NCBI RefSeq assembly: GCF_009905375.1 | Contig: NC_133653.1 | Location: forward strand, 63,027,414 to 63,091,413 | Direction of reading: 5' to 3' | Length of the DNA stretch: 64,000 nucleotides | Source: Apium graveolens | Lineage: Eukaryota > Streptophyta > Magnoliopsida > Apiales > Apiaceae | Part shown: piece by piece, positions 11,864 to 24,600 of the stretch | How positions within the stretch are numbered: the stretch's first letter is position 1 | Layout of the letters: every line of letters starts with the position of its first letter | Made by a program: the position numbers and the translations under genes | The notes under the pieces: model-generated | Told to the model about the DNA's origin: nothing | The model's input: only the letters and a program-made list of their open reading frames with translations | Databases searched by the model: none

Positions 11864-11876
11864 AAGGAGGGGAGAC
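11864..11876 (+). other. GA1 polypurine tract
   Basis: AAGGAGGGGAGAC directly precedes the TG of the 3' LTR. It is the expected plus-strand primer for reverse transcription, and the mirror copy is at 27675-27687 in GA2. Confidence 0.85.
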
Positions 11877-13942
11877 TGTAATAACCCCAATTTTTGGAAT
11901 TTTTGAAACCCTTATGAATAGTGTTTTGCTGATTATGCTGAATAAGAAAACTTTTCATGCCACACTATGTAGGGGTTCTTTTATTGATCTTCTGGGATAT
12001 TATTAGTACTCTATGTGGTATATAAGTATATGTAAAGATCGTCAGAATCCAAATCCGAACACTTTGATTTTTCCCGAAAATCCACCAGATACCGAAAGAA
12101 TTGAGTATAAGGTAACATGATTAAAAGGATTTAAATTCAAGGATTATAAGAGAGGATCATAAAATGAATATAATGTATTGAGAAAGGTTAAGAGAACCCA
12201 AGTAATAAGATCCCGGGTATGATCCCTCAAACAATAAACTAGAACGAAAGTTAAGCGAACCGTATAACAGATCAGCGGTCATTAGCCAAGTAATTAGGAG
12301 TTAATCAAAGGGTTAGTGGAGAGTGATGTCATCTCACCAACAAGAGGAAGAAAAGTGTAACAAGATGACATAAAAAAGGTGATATAAGCATGACCAAAGA
12401 AAAGTGTGTTATTGGTTGATTAAGAACCACACAAAAGTTACCATGGTAAAAAGTAATAAATCAAAACAAAACAACATCAACCAAGCCAAAACAATTCATT
12501 TCACCAAAAATAGAAGTTGACTTCTCTTCTTCAAAAACAAAAGCTCTTGGCTTTTCTTCTTAAACCAAGGAAGAAAATTTCAAAACCCTAGCTACACACC
12601 TTCAAAAATCAAGAGGTTTGTTTCTTTAGCTTCCATAATTCATAACTTAGATGAGCCATAAGTTTAAGCTCAAGATTCTATGTTTAACATAGCTAATCAA
12701 TTCATCCAAGTTCTTGGTGAATAGTGTTTTCAAGAAACTAACTTTGTGTTTTCTTATGTTTTCTTCAAGATCCAAGCTTAGTAAAGATAACTAGTGGTTA
12801 TTTAAGGCTTCCTAATTGATTCTCCACTCTCGAAGGAAGGTATAACCCCTCCAAACCCTAACTTTACTTTGAGCAGTGGGTTTGGTTTTGTTGTTATGGT
12901 TCATGAGAAGTATGATTCTTGTAGACTTAGAGTGTGGTTGGTTTTGTAATGAGTTGGAGTTGTATATCTTGGATTATTGATTAATGAACTTAAGTATAGT
13001 TTTAATTCATGTTTGAGAATAATATAAATTGGAGAACTTGAGGTGTTGGGGCTGTTGTAGTATGGTATGGATGGATTTTGGTTGTATGGATGAATTGTGG
13101 TTGATTTGTGGTTGAATTGGAGTAGAATAAAAATTGGTAATCGCGTAAACATAGCCGTCGTAATGTCCAATTTATTTTAGACTGTTTTTGTTCTTAACAT
13201 CAGGACCTGAGAACTCACTGTTAGGTTTTGACCATTGCCATGATTAGATAGTTCATTTTACGAGCTTCGTTTTTATATGTGGTTCGTTTGAATCTGATGT
13301 ACGATTTAGGAGAAACGACCGTTTTAAGTAACGGCGTTTCGCGAACGAACCGTTACCCCTCGCCTTACTTTGAAACATAGGTTAAAGACCTTAAATGACT
13401 AATTGGAGTATGACACATTTATGTAAAGTGTACTAGGTAGTTGGTAAGGCACTCACGAAAGAATCACCTTAAAACCCTTAATGGTTAATTTATTAAAAAT
13501 GGTGGAGCCGAGGATACTCGAGCGACTTAAGGGAATCGTTGAGCGCAAAGCGAGTGTTAGAGTCTAATTGGTTAAAGTATAGATTCATAAGCGACTTGGG
13601 TTTAATTCCAACTTATATGTTGTTTATAGGTTACCAGACTCGTCCCAAGCCATTTGTCACCCCCAGTTTCTCAGGCAAGTTTTCTACCCGTTATACTGTT
13701 GTTGTGATGTATATATGTATATGCATTATCTTGTGATAAGTGCATGATTGTTATTAGCAAATCTTGCGATATATTGGAGCATGTTGATATGGTATATATG
13801 CATGCTTGTTTCGTAATCTTGATACATATATCTGTTGATTCAGTTGCATAATACCTATGCTAGAGATAAGCAGTATTTGCGTATACCCTTAGTATAGGGG
13901 ACCCCAAGGTGAACATTTTCTAAAACCGGGAGTCGATGTTCC

Positions 13943-13981
13943 CGAGTATATTATATATATATATTTATATATATATATATT
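13943..13981. repeat. AT dinucleotide microsatellite in GA1 LTR
   Basis: Imperfect (TA)n run of about 40 bases. Equivalent shorter TA runs occur in the GA2 LTRs near 21530 and 35225. Confidence 0.85.
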
Positions 13982-14027
13982 GATATCGTTTTTAAAACTA
14001 TTAATCGAATAAGGTTTATTCGATAAC

Positions 14028-14193
14028 TTTATTTTATTTAATGAATATTAGTTGAATATTCATTCGAGGACTTATGACTCCGTTTATTTTATTTAATGAA
14101 TATTATTTTGAATATTCATTCGAGGACTTAAGACTCCGTTTATTTTAATTAATGAATATTAGTTGAATATTTATTCGAGGACTTATGACTCCG
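14028..14193. repeat. Three-unit 55-bp tandem repeat in GA1 LTR
   Basis: Units 14028-14082, 14083-14138 and 14139-14193. Each ends CGAGGACTTATGACTCCG, with one base changed in the second unit, and contains the inverted pair ATGAATATT / AATATTCAT. The reverse-complement array is in GA2 at about 21320-21480 and 35010-35165. Confidence 0.85.
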
Positions 14194-14708
14194 TTTATTT
14201 ACTAATTAATATTCTTTATTTTATTAAAGAATAATGTTTCGATAATCAAACTTATTTTCGATTATTCAAATAAAGATCATATTTCCGTATAAGTATATCT
14301 TTGGGTATTTAATATCCATTTCAAGTATGAGTTTTAAACTTCTACTTCAATTATTTCTATAAAGATTATTCTTTATGGGAATATTATTTAAATAATAATA
14401 TTAAGATATTTTCTAATATATCGGGACTGATTTATTTCATTAAATCAGCATTACTCCAAACATTCTTAAAAATGTTTTCGAGTCTTCAAAATGATTTTAA
14501 AAGTTAGAGCGGATCCCAAAAACTCGTTTCCAGATTTAAGATCTTCCTTTCGAAGGAGACTTGAATATTCGCTCAAAAAAAATCTTAGGGATTCGGCTCT
14601 GTGGTGTATTTTATATTCGCAACGAGGTTGCTACTTTGAGAAAACAATTTGATTACTTGCCCACTGTTCGGGAAGCAAGTCCATCTAATTGAGTCGGCAT
14701 AAGCGACA

Positions 14709-14820
14709 GGCCGGGGGACGGTCTATAAAGGTGTAAGAGGCTGGGTGACAGTCCATCCACGCGTGAGTGGCCGGGTAACGGTCTAGCGCAAGGTCCTAAT
14801 GCGGCCAGGGTGATGACCGG
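14709..14820. repeat. 30-bp tandem repeat in GA1 LTR
   Basis: Units start at 14709, 14739 and 14769 (exactly 30 bases apart), with a partial fourth at 14803. Each opens GGCCGGGnnACGGTC with variation. Related units lie in GA2 near 20680-20830 and 34375-34510. Confidence 0.7.
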
Positions 14821-15962
14821 CAAGGAATTCATCCATCTACAGTAGAAAAGGTTACTTATTGGTATCTTTGCCTGATCAGCAAGATATCAGGTTTATGCCA
14901 AGGTTTTCTCCTTCCAAATTCATTGGATATTGCAACTCTGTTTATAATTTTCATAACAGAGGTTTTCAAGGAGTGTATGTAATGTATATATATAGGTGTA
15001 TATATATATCGGGACTTAATGAAGTATATCATAACTTCATTATTTTTAATGATATTCAAAGATCGAATCTATTCAAATCTTGTCTTGTAGTCTCATCTAT
15101 GTGATGAACTTTTGAAACTAATTATAACTTGAACGGTGGTAGTTCAAGTAGTATTCGGAAAAGATATAAGTATATTGGAGTATCTTGTAACTTCATATTT
15201 TCAACTTATATCTGGTTAATGATTATCTTATGCATGACAAAGATTTTCACAAAAACGTTGAGACAAGGTTAGATATATGAGATCACCTTGCAACGATATT
15301 TTTATACAGTTATAAACTGGAACTCTGTGTATATTATATATGTCAGAGGATTTCAAAGATGGTGAAAAGTATATATGTATATATATACTGAATATTTTAC
15401 GACTTGGTCGCGTTAAGATATCGAACTTGGTTCAATTCTTCTTGACCAAGACTTTCATGAGTACTATGAGAATGCTCATATATTGATAATTATTATACAT
15501 ATTATTTCGGTGGGCTTGTTGCTCACCCTTTCTTTCTTCTTTCATCACACAACAACAGATCGAAAATATGAACAGGATCAAGCTTCCAATTCGCAAGCGG
15601 TTAGGAAACGTTCCGCAATTTTCTGGAAGTGTTGATGCCGCCGTAGCTGAGGTAGGAGCTACCAATAGGCTAGGTTTTCAACTATTGATGAACCAGACTT
15701 ATGTATATTTATGTATTGTAATAATGGCAAAGAATATGTAAATTATTCAGAAACCCTTTTAAGGTGAAATGGTTTATAATTGTGGAATAAAACGACTTGT
15801 GTTATTTTTGGTATTCATCTCTGAGACTATAACTTGTGGTGTGTGTGTATATTGTGGGGTCACAGTACGCAGTTTTTGGTTGACTGTTAAGATTAAGTAT
15901 TGATAAGGGAAATGGAACTCGTGACAACCCGAATCCCCGACCCCGGATTTGGGGGTGTTACA

Positions 15963-16765
15963 AATATTCATTAGTCAAACTAAATATATTTTTGATCTTT
16001 TAAAGAAGTTTGATCTAGTGGATTGCACATCTGCAAAAACTCCCATGGCCACTACAACTAAGCTTGAATTAAACACTACTGAAAAGTCTGTGGATATTTC
16101 AAGTTATAAGGGGCATGGTTGGCTCACTTTTGTACTTAACAGCTATTAGGCCAGATATAATGTTTGCTACATGTTTATGTGCTAGATTTCAGGCTGATCC
16201 TAGAGAATCTCACTTAATAGCTATTAAGAGAATTTTCAGATACCTCAAGGGAACACCAAAACTTGGCATTTGGTACCCTAGAGATTCTGGTTTTGATCTA
16301 ACTGGTTATTCAGATACAGATTATGCAGGTTGTAGAATTGATAGAAAAAGTACAACAGGAACCTGTCAATTTCTAGGAAACAGGCTTGTGTCCTGATTCA
16401 GTAAAAAGAAAAATTCAGTTTCTACTTCTACAGCTGAAGCTGAATATATTGCTGCTGGTAGTTGCTGTGCACAGATATTATGGATGAAAAATCAATTGCT
16501 AGACTATGGTTTGCAAGTTGAGAGGATTCCTATTTTCTGTGATAACACATGTGCAATTGCCATCACTGAAAATCCAGTACAACACTCAAGGACAAAGCAC
16601 ATAGATATCAAATACCACTTCATAAGGGAACATGTAATGAATGGTACTGTGGAGCTACATTTTGTTCCAAGTGAGAAGCAGCTTGCAGACATCCTTACCA
16701 AGCCACTGGATGAATCCACCTTTTCAAGGTTGGTAAGTGAGTTAGGTATGCTTAATTATTCTTAA
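15963..16765 (+). pseudogene. SV3 RT tail and RNase H, frameshifted
   Basis: The copia RT C-terminal part (QTKYIFDLLKKF, then a PMATTTKL region) is followed by RNase H ([76 protein letters not shown]). A one-base insertion near 16110 shifts the frame, and a TGA at 16394-16396 replaces a tryptophan codon. The pol stop is at 16763-16765 after LGMLNYS. Catalytic acids are retained. It is 5'-truncated by GA1. Confidence 0.85.
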
Positions 16766-16860
16766 ATCTATATGAGTTAATTTGCAAGTTGAAATGCAGC
16801 CAGAAATTTAATTGATTTTTCAGTCTTGGATGAAATTTTGGCCAAGTGAAAATTTACATC

Positions 16861-17063
16861 TCGATGGATGATCTTTATCCATCGAGTTTGATCATCCGTC
16901 GGTTTACTATTTGCTAATAAAATCAATTATTTTCCTGGAATATTTTATGACTCGACGGATAACAGTTTATCCTCATCCGTCGAATTGTCTTAATCTCAGC
17001 CGTTAATTCCTTGTACATTATCCATCGAGTATACTTACAGTTTGTAAGCATAACACGACGGAT
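16861..17063. repeat. Inverted CGAYGGAT motifs in SV3 spacer
   Basis: Seven copies in both orientations: CGATGGAT 16862, ATCCATCG 16877, ATCCGTCG 16894, CGACGGAT 16953, ATCCGTCG 16975, ATCCATCG 17020 and CGACGGAT 17056 (start positions). Neighbouring inverted copies can fold into hairpins, for example 16862-16884 and 16953-16982. The rest of the spacer (16766-17285) is non-coding. Confidence 0.85.
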
Positions 17064-17167
17064 AATGGGTGGAATTTTTACAGTTTATTTTTAAATGGCT
17101 ATTTTAGGCAATTTCTATTGGTTACTTTATTTTACTTTATTATTTTTAACAGTTAGTTTTGAGATAG

Positions 17168-17175
17168 TATAAAAG
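17168..17175 (+). promoter_or_regulatory. Internal TATA box for SV3 3' ORF
   Basis: TATAAAAG is followed by a pyrimidine-rich leader (17200-17280) and the ORF start at about 17286. SV1 shows the same arrangement, which suggests that the 3' ORF has its own transcript. Confidence 0.5.
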
Positions 17176-18939
17176 CTTATTTCATTTCAATCGCCTTTCT
17201 TTTATCATTCTCAATTCAACTGCTCTAATTTCATTCTCTCTCAAAGCACTTACTCTCTTTCTCTTCAAGCTCTTATTCTCTAACAGTGGCACCTGTTGTA
17301 ATGATTATGTCTCAAACTGGGTTCATATATGAGAAGAACAATTTCACTGCACTGGTTAACAAGGGTATTCAGCAATCTGGTGACTATCACAAGATGATGG
17401 ACTTTGTGAAGAATTGCAAGCTCAGCTATGCCATGTTGGAATCACCCACAATCTTCTGTGAAGTTGTTGAAGAGATGTGAAAAACTGTCACCTACAACTC
17501 AACAGATAAGATAATCACACTCGCCATTAAAGGTAAAGAGTTCTGTATCAATAGTGATGTTATAAAAGCATGTTTTAAGATTCCTAATAACACTGTGACC
17601 TCACCATACACTGACACTGATATAATCAATATGCTTAATTCAATAAACTATGCTCTTTCTACTTCTAAGTTAAGTGACATTAGGAGAATGGGTCTTAGGA
17701 AAGAATGGAGTTTTATGTGTGATGTTGTGATAAAGGTCTTTTCAGGAAAAATCAGTAATTTTGATTCAGTCAATATATCCATGTTTAACATGCTTTACAT
17801 GCTAGTTACAGATAAATTCTATAATTTCAGTGACCTTGTCTTGTTTGAGTTAGGCTTTAAATTAGGAGAGTTAAATAAAAGAGGTAAAAATGTGTATTAT
17901 GCTAGATTCTTTATGATGTTAGCTAACCACCTCTGTGAAGAGATTGTGCTTCAGAACCCAAACAACAAATTAGATTGTTGGGTTCAAGAGAGAAGGCTCA
18001 TTACAGATTTGAACAGGGCCAATCATCACAAGGATGTGCTATTGTTCTATTTTCCTGTAATGCAAGCACCTCAAGTAAGTAAGGTAAGTTCATCTATCCC
18101 TACCACTATTCCAACCTCAACAATTTCTTTGAGTTCTAGTGTGGCTATGGCAACTGTGTCAATGACCCAACAGTTGCCTACCCAAGCTACCAAAACTGTA
18201 AAAATTTTCAAACCCAAATCAAAGAAAGCCCCCTCTGGTATCTCTCAAAAGATGCCAGTTGCAAAATCCACTAAAACCAAAAAGGGGAGTGTGAAGGAGG
18301 GCAAGATAGGTGAGGGAAGGGGTGAACATAAAAGAAACCCCAAGGATAAGGATGGAGAGTTGAGTGGATCCTAGCCTAGCCACACTGCAGTTTCCTAACA
18401 AACTGCAGTGCTTAAAAAGGATAAAAGCTCATTTTTAGTTGCATCCACCCAAAAGGATGTAATTATTGAACAAAGCTCTCAACCAAGAGCACAGGCCAAG
18501 AGGGTTAGGGACACAAGCTCACCCCAAACTTATGCCAGAAAGAAGAAGTCTGAAACCCCCTTAGGGATGCACAGGGTACACACATTGTGCAAACTGGTGC
18601 AAAAGACACAGTCACTGCACCTTCACAAATTCAGTTTGATGTGGCTCCAATAAATGTGGAGTAACAACCAAAATCTCTAGTTATAGAAGCACCTCAAACA
18701 CCAAACTCACCAACAAATTCTCTGGATGTGGATATGATAAACACATCAATCCCTGATTCCCCTTCTTTAACTCTGTTGGGGAAGCCAAAATCTAGTGCAA
18801 GTGAGCATCATCTTTTAGATGATTTGTTGGCTCACTTGCCAATTCTTTCAGGAACTGTTGTATCATCTGTGCCCAAAATATCTTCAATCAGCACAGAGTC
18901 AACAATAGTTTCTTTTCCCAATTCATTCATTTCTACTCA

Positions 18940-19056
18940 CTCGATGGATATTGCTCATCCGTCGAGTAGTGATTGTATCCCGATGGATAAGCTTAACAGC
19001 AGTTATCCGTCGGATAGCAAAACCACTCACTCGATGGATATCACTCATCCGTCGAG
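18940..19056 (+). repeat. CGATGGAT/ATCCGTCG hairpin repeats inside the SV3 3' ORF
   Basis: Three pairs of inverted motifs: 18942/18957, 18981/19005 and 19032/19047 (starts). Two pairs are CTCGATGGAT, seven bases, then ATCCGTCGAG. They lie in the reading frame and give a peptide repeat of the type HSMDIAHPSS. The same word occurs in the spacer and 3' LTR of the same element. Confidence 0.9.
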
Positions 19057-19545
19057 TATCTCTGCACAGCTTCAAACTTCATTTATTTCAAGTGCAGAAG
19101 ATTTAGTGGTTGTACAGTCACTCTTAGGATTGAGAGAGAAGAGTGTTTAGAGTGAGAGTCTAGGTTGCTCCCAGGAAAAAGGAGAGGAAATGATTGAAAC
19201 TATACAATCCATTTCTTCAGGATTGGCAAAAGAGAGTGAGAGGAGTCCCACCTTAGTAGGTGAAGGTGAGGGTGTGAGGGTGGGGAGCCAGGGTGAGACC
19301 CTGATACAACAAAAGAGAGAAAACGAGAGAAATACAGGTACTGGAGCTATAAGGATGGATGTCATTGCTAGTGAGTCAATGAATGTCCAGGATGCAGACA
19401 GGGAAGGACTATCTCAGCATCCTAAAGTTATTATAGATTCCACTTCCCTTGATGTTGAGGCATTTACTCACCCTGTTCCAGCTTATCAACTTCTAGCTGA
19501 ACAGGGCAATGACAATGCAGAAAGGATGCTCAATCTGGTGCATAC

Positions 19546-19550
19546 CATTC
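19546..19550. other. Target-site duplication of GA2, left copy
   Basis: CATTC directly before TGTAACACCC. The right copy is at 37318-37322 after GATATTACA. The SV3 reading frame is restored when one copy and the element are ignored, which confirms the insertion site. Confidence 0.95.
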
Positions 19551-21605
19551 TGTAACACCCCCAAATCCGGGGTCGGGGATCCGGGTTGTCACGAGTTCCA
19601 TTTCCCTTAATAATACTTAATCTTAATAATCAACCAACTACTGCGTACTTTGACCCCACAATATACACACACACACCACAAGTTATAGTCTCAGAGATGA
19701 ATACCAAAAATAACACAAGTCGTTTTATTCCACAATTATAAGCCATTACACCTCAAAAGGGTTTCTAAATAAATTTACATTTATTTGCCATTATTACAAT
19801 TCATAAATATACATAAATCTGGTACATCAGAATTGAAAGCCTAGTCTATTGGTAGATCCTACCTCGGCTATAACGGCATCAATGCCTACAGGAAACTGCG
19901 GAACGTTTCTAACCGCTTGTGAATCGGGAACTTGGTCCTGTTCATCTTTTCTATCTGTTGTTGTGTGATGAAAGAAGAAAGCAAGGGTGACCAACAAGCC
20001 CACCAAAATAATATGTATAATGATTAACAATATATGAGCATTCTCATAGTACTCATGAAAGTCTTGGTAAAAAAGAAATGAACCAAGTTTGTTATCTTAA
20101 CGCGACCAAGTCGCAAAATATTCAGTATATATATATACTTTTCACAATCTTTGAAATCCTCTGACATGTATAATATACACAGAGTTCCAGTTTATAACTG
20201 TATAAAAATATCGTTGCAAGGTGATCTCATATATCTAACCTTGTCTCAACGTTTTTCTGAAAATCTTTGACATGCATAAGATAATCATTTACTAGATATA
20301 AGTTTAAAAGATGAAGTTACAAGATACTCCAATATACTTATATCTTTTCCAAATACTACTTGAACTACCACCTTTCAAGTTATAATCAGTTTCAAAAGTT
20401 CATCACACTGATGAGACTATAAGATAAGACTTGAATAGATTCAATCTTTGAAATATCATTTGAAAGAAATGAAGTTACAAGATACTTCATTAAGTCCCGA
20501 TATATATATATATACCTCTATATATATACATTTCATACACTCCTTGAAAACCTCTGTTATGAAAATTATAAACAGAGTTGCAATATCCAATGAATTTGGA
20601 AAAACAGAATTTTGGCATAAACCTGATATCTTGCTGATCAGGCAAAGATACCAATTAAGTCACCTTTTCTACTAGTAGATGGATGAATCCCCCACTGGTC
20701 ATCACCCTGGCCACATTAGGGCCTTATGCTGGACTGCCACTCAGCCACTTTTGCATTGATGGACTCCTACTGAGCCACTTACACTTTTATGGACGCCCAC
20801 TGAGCCCATGTTGCTTATGCCGACTCAAAAGATGGACTTACTTCCCGAACGTTGGGTAAGTAATCAATTCATTTATCAAAGCAGCAACCTCGTTGCGAAT
20901 ATAAAATACATCACAGAGCCGGATCCCTCAGGTTTTGAGTGAATATTTAAATCCCCTTTGAAAGGAAGATCTTAAATATATAAAAAAATGAGTTTTGGGG
21001 TCCTCTCTAACTTTTAAAATCATTTTGAAGGCTCGCAAACATTTTTAAGAATGTTTGGAGTAGTGCTGATTTAATGGAATAAATCAGTCTCAATTTATTA
21101 GAAAATATCCGAATATTATTATTTAAATAATATTCTCATAAAGAATAATCTTTATAAAAATAATTGAAGTAGAATTTTAAAACTTATACTTGCAATGAAT
21201 ATTAATGACCAAAGATATACTTATACGAAAGTACTATCTTTATTTGAATAATCAAAAGTAAGTTTGATTATCGACACATTATTTTTTAATAAAATTAAGA
21301 ATAATAATTAGTAAATAATCGGAGTCATAAGTCCTCGAATGAATATTCAAATAATAATATTCATTAATAAATTAAGCGGAGTCATAAGTCCTCGAATGAA
21401 TATTCAAAATAATATTCATTAATAAAATAAACGGGGTCATAAGCCCTCGAATAAATATTCAAAATAATATTCATTAATAAAATAAAGTTATCAAATAAAC
21501 CTTATTCGATTCATAGTTTTGAAAACTATATCTATATATATACATAAATATATATAATATACTCGGGAGCATCGACTCCCGGTTTTAGAAAAATATTCAC
21601 CTTTG

Positions 21606-24600
21606 TGTTACGACCGGCATTTTATGTAATATTGTTTGTGGATTTGGTATAATATTAAAGTCAAATGAAAATATATTCAATGATTGTACGCTAGTGTGAG
21701 TGAAAATTTCTGCATTATAAATTTGCTTTGTGTAGTATATGATTTTTCAAAGCAAGAGTTTATTTAATTTCTTTATTTTTGATTTATAAGGTATATTCTA
21801 AGCTTTGGAAAAATCTTCTTTTAAAAGGTATTTTGTTCATAAATTTTGAAAATGATTTTATAAAGTCTCTAAAAATCCAAGTTAATTTATGGTATAAATT
21901 TTATAATTTTTGAACTTGTATTTTATTTTATAAAAATAAATCATTATAAATTTTAGTTGTCATATTTATCAAATTACATGAATAACCTTGCATGAAAACT
22001 CTCTTCTATTCAACTAAAGGGCTAAAAAGGACAATTACAACCCCACCAACTCTCATCTTGCTAACCAAATTACTCCTTTGTCCTTGCATGCAAAATGGTC
22101 TTAGTATGTGGGAAGGTTAATCTTGTCAATTCTCATTTCCACTCACTTATTTCAATCAATCAAAATCATAAAAACCCAAAGTACAAAGTGTTGTGATCAT
22201 TCACCCCACTCCACACTCCACCCTCCCTCTCTCCTCCCTCCCTCCTCCCTCACCTCTCGATTTTTCCTCCCTTTCGGCAATCACCATAGCCGAAGCCCCC
22301 ATCCCCTTTCTTTTCTGCATTCTTTCACTCAAACATCCATATTATATTCAAGTAATCTTGCTCCCTACATGTTGTCCATATATATTTCAAAGAGTTTTGA
22401 GTAAAAAGTTTAAGTTTAAGGGTTGCATGTAAAGGTTTTAGTGAAACTCAAAATACAATCTTGATTCTTATGGATTTAAGGTTGTTTTTGAGAGGACTAC
22501 AAGGAATGGATAAATGCCAAGTCTTGAGAAGGAAACTCTTGATGATTTAATGGCATTTCCATCCATTTCATTCGGCCATGACCATATGGGAGCCGAATGA
22601 ATGGTCCTTGAAATCATGCTTGTTGTTTTGATCAATTCTTGCATGTTTATGTGATAATGACTTAAATTTTGTGGTGAAAATTTGATAAAACTCCTTGCAT
22701 GCTAAGTGATCATCTAGGTATACCTTATTCTATGCTTGCATGTCAATTTTAAGATGGAATATATGTAGAAAATGTGTTGTTTTGGTTTGAAAAACCCGAA
22801 GGCATGCATGCATGAGGATTTCTCTTAGAATGTTGTAAGATTTTGATCATTTGGAAAGATTTTGTTAGTGAGCCTTAATTTCGGTAGGTATAATGTGTTA
22901 ATATTGATTTATGCTTCTTGTTGCATGATAATAATTTGTGATTATCTTTTATAAAAATGCATACCTTGTTGTTTCAAAAGCATGAAGATTTGTGATTTGT
23001 GAAGTGTAGATTCTCTTGTTTTGCCATAATTGTACTTAAGGTAAGGATGATCTCACCAAGGTTATTTTGAGAATAAGGGAGTTAGTTCAGTAGAATACCA
23101 TGTTTAAGTCTTGGTTTGAGTATTGGGTTGTTGGTAGTTGAGTTTGTCAAGTCAAAACCTTGGAGAAATGAGAGTTGTAGTTTCTGCAGAAAATCAGTTT
23201 AGTGCACTGAGGTTTAGAGTGAGTTTTGACCATGTCAGTGGTGTGCACTTTGAGGCCCAAGCTACCAGAAGTTAGTATTGGGAGTATATAAAAGGTTTTG
23301 GGAGTTGGTTGGAGGTTTGCATGTCATTTGGTTAGGTGCACAAGTAGAATAACAAAATCTGTCCAGCAGGGGACAGTTTTGATGCAACTTAGAAATAGGG
23401 AGATTTGACCATGTCATGGGTAGGCCCTCATTAGGCCCAATTGGGCCTTAGTTAGAGGGATTGTCAGAGAAGTTTTTTCCAACCATAGTTCATAGGATAT
23501 GAGTTAGAACCATGTGTCACAAGTTAATTCAAGTCAGGGCATTTTCTGCCCAGAAAAACAGGAGAACCTTGGACTTTTAGCTTAGACCCAAGAAGGCCCA
23601 AGCCAGGCCCTTGAGCCACATCAAGTTTGTGAGATGCCCTTAGGTCAGGAGAGTCTTGTGTAAAAGTTTTGAAGGAAAACTTGTAGTTTAAGAGTGTCTA
23701 ATGTACTCAAGAAACCATAGTTGTCATTCTGAAATTTGCACCAGTGAGCACTTTCACTTATCACATAGTTTTAGAACACTTAGAAGTGAGTATTAGGTCG
23801 TACACCATAGTTGTAAGATAGTATAAGGTCAGTAGAGCAAAAGGCACAAGTGAGGGTCAATAGGTTTTGGATAATTTAGGAAAGGCACATCGAGTTAGGA
23901 AGCCAAAATTTGAAGACCTTGTCTAGTTTAGCGACCAAGTGACTTAAGTTGTGAGTCGAGATCATCCAAGCCTGGTGTTGCATTATGGTATATATATGGT
24001 GTTATTTGATATTAATATACGATATGTGATTATGTGGCTACGTGTGTACATTTGAAATATAAAGGTGGATATAAATTAAGTGCATATAGGCCTAAGTGCC
24101 ATCCGTGTTTAATTTCGGGTTGTAAATAGGTTGAGATGGTAAGAATATATTATAATAAGGATTATTATTATTTATGTAGGATCTCGAGACGAGGGAAAAC
24201 TTTCCATAAAGGTCGAGTGAAGCTCCAGTTGCTCCTACCAGTCAGACCAGACCAGCCTATCTCAAGGCAAGTGATTCAACTTGACCTTCATATTTACCAT
24301 AAACAGTTCATATATATTGATGCAATTATCCTGAGTCATTTTGATATGTTTAAATCAAGCATATCTCTCGCTTATCTTTGAATTACATAGAGATGCCATG
24401 AACCCTCAAGTATGTATTGCAAGTAGTTCAAAAGTCTTTTCATGATAATTAAATGACATGATAAAATAAAGAGTTGTTATATTACTTGATTGATCCTCTT
24501 GATTAACATGATGATGATTCCTAAGTATTGATATCTCATCCTGATACTTAAACCCCTATAGAACCTTACCTTGAACTCTGATAGTTAAAAACTTACCAAC

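Larger units (their letters stand above)
7241..15962 (+). mobile_element. GA1: decayed Ty3/gypsy chromovirus, 5' LTR missing
   Basis: Plus-oriented element with a 5' leader remnant (7241-7561, no gene), a dead gag-pol (7562-11863), a polypurine tract and a 4,086-base 3' LTR ending GGGGGTGTTACA at 15962. It inserted into the RT of SV3, which resumes at 15963 (AATAT would be the target duplication). The 5' LTR and left target copy are absent; the left neighbour is GB. GA2 is a second copy of this family in the opposite orientation. Confidence 0.8.
11877..15962 (+). repeat. GA1 3' LTR
   Basis: 4,086 bases from TGTAATAACCCC to GGGGGTGTTACA. It matches both GA2 LTRs (19551-27674 without TK1, and 33239-37317) in reverse complement. 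It contains a TA-rich microsatellite, a three-unit 55-bp tandem repeat and a 30-bp tandem repeat, listed separately. No protein-coding region is supported. Confidence 0.9.
15963..19550 (+). mobile_element. SV3: Sirevirus-type Ty1/copia element, first visible part
   Basis: Starts inside RT immediately after the GA1 LTR. It contains the RT tail, RNase H, a spacer rich in CGAYGGAT words, and the first half of the 3' ORF. It stops at the GA2 insertion. Bases 19546-19550 (CATTC) are the target site, repeated at 37318-37322, and SV3 continues from 37323 to 40630. The 5' LTR, gag, protease, integrase and most of RT are not in the window. Confidence 0.85.
17286..19550 (+). pseudogene. SV3 long 3' ORF, first half (continues at 37323)
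   Basis: The first codon in the leader context AACAGTGGCACC is GTG, where ATG would be expected; the next in-frame ATG is at 17301. The N-terminal domain has MMDFVKNCKLSYAM, ESPTIF, RKEWSFMCDV, ISNFDSV and VYYARFF, matching landmarks of the SV1 3' ORF. It is followed by a Ser/Thr/Pro-rich and basic linker (KIFKPKSKKA). Breaks are TGA 17478-17480, TAG 18372-18374, a frameshift between about 18540 and 18650, TAA near 18661 and TAG 19148-19150. The segment 18940-19056 encodes repeated HSMDI/THPSS-like peptides made from CGAYGGAT palindromes. GA2 splits the ORF at 19550. With the second half it spans about 4.2 kb, roughly 1,400 codons. Function unknown. Confidence 0.75.

Noticed and set aside
22108..22404. 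A 98-codon ORF present in all three TK LTRs (22108-22404, 44687-44983, 54160-54456)
   Set aside because: The LTRs are nearly identical, so conservation is not evidence of coding. The product is low-complexity, from a CT-rich run, and its start lies far upstream of the candidate TATA box.
24136..24381. An 81-codon ORF recurring in TK LTRs (24136-24381, 56152-56397)
   Set aside because: Same LTR-copy argument. In the TK2 5' LTR a change of the start region removes it, and no domain is recognisable.
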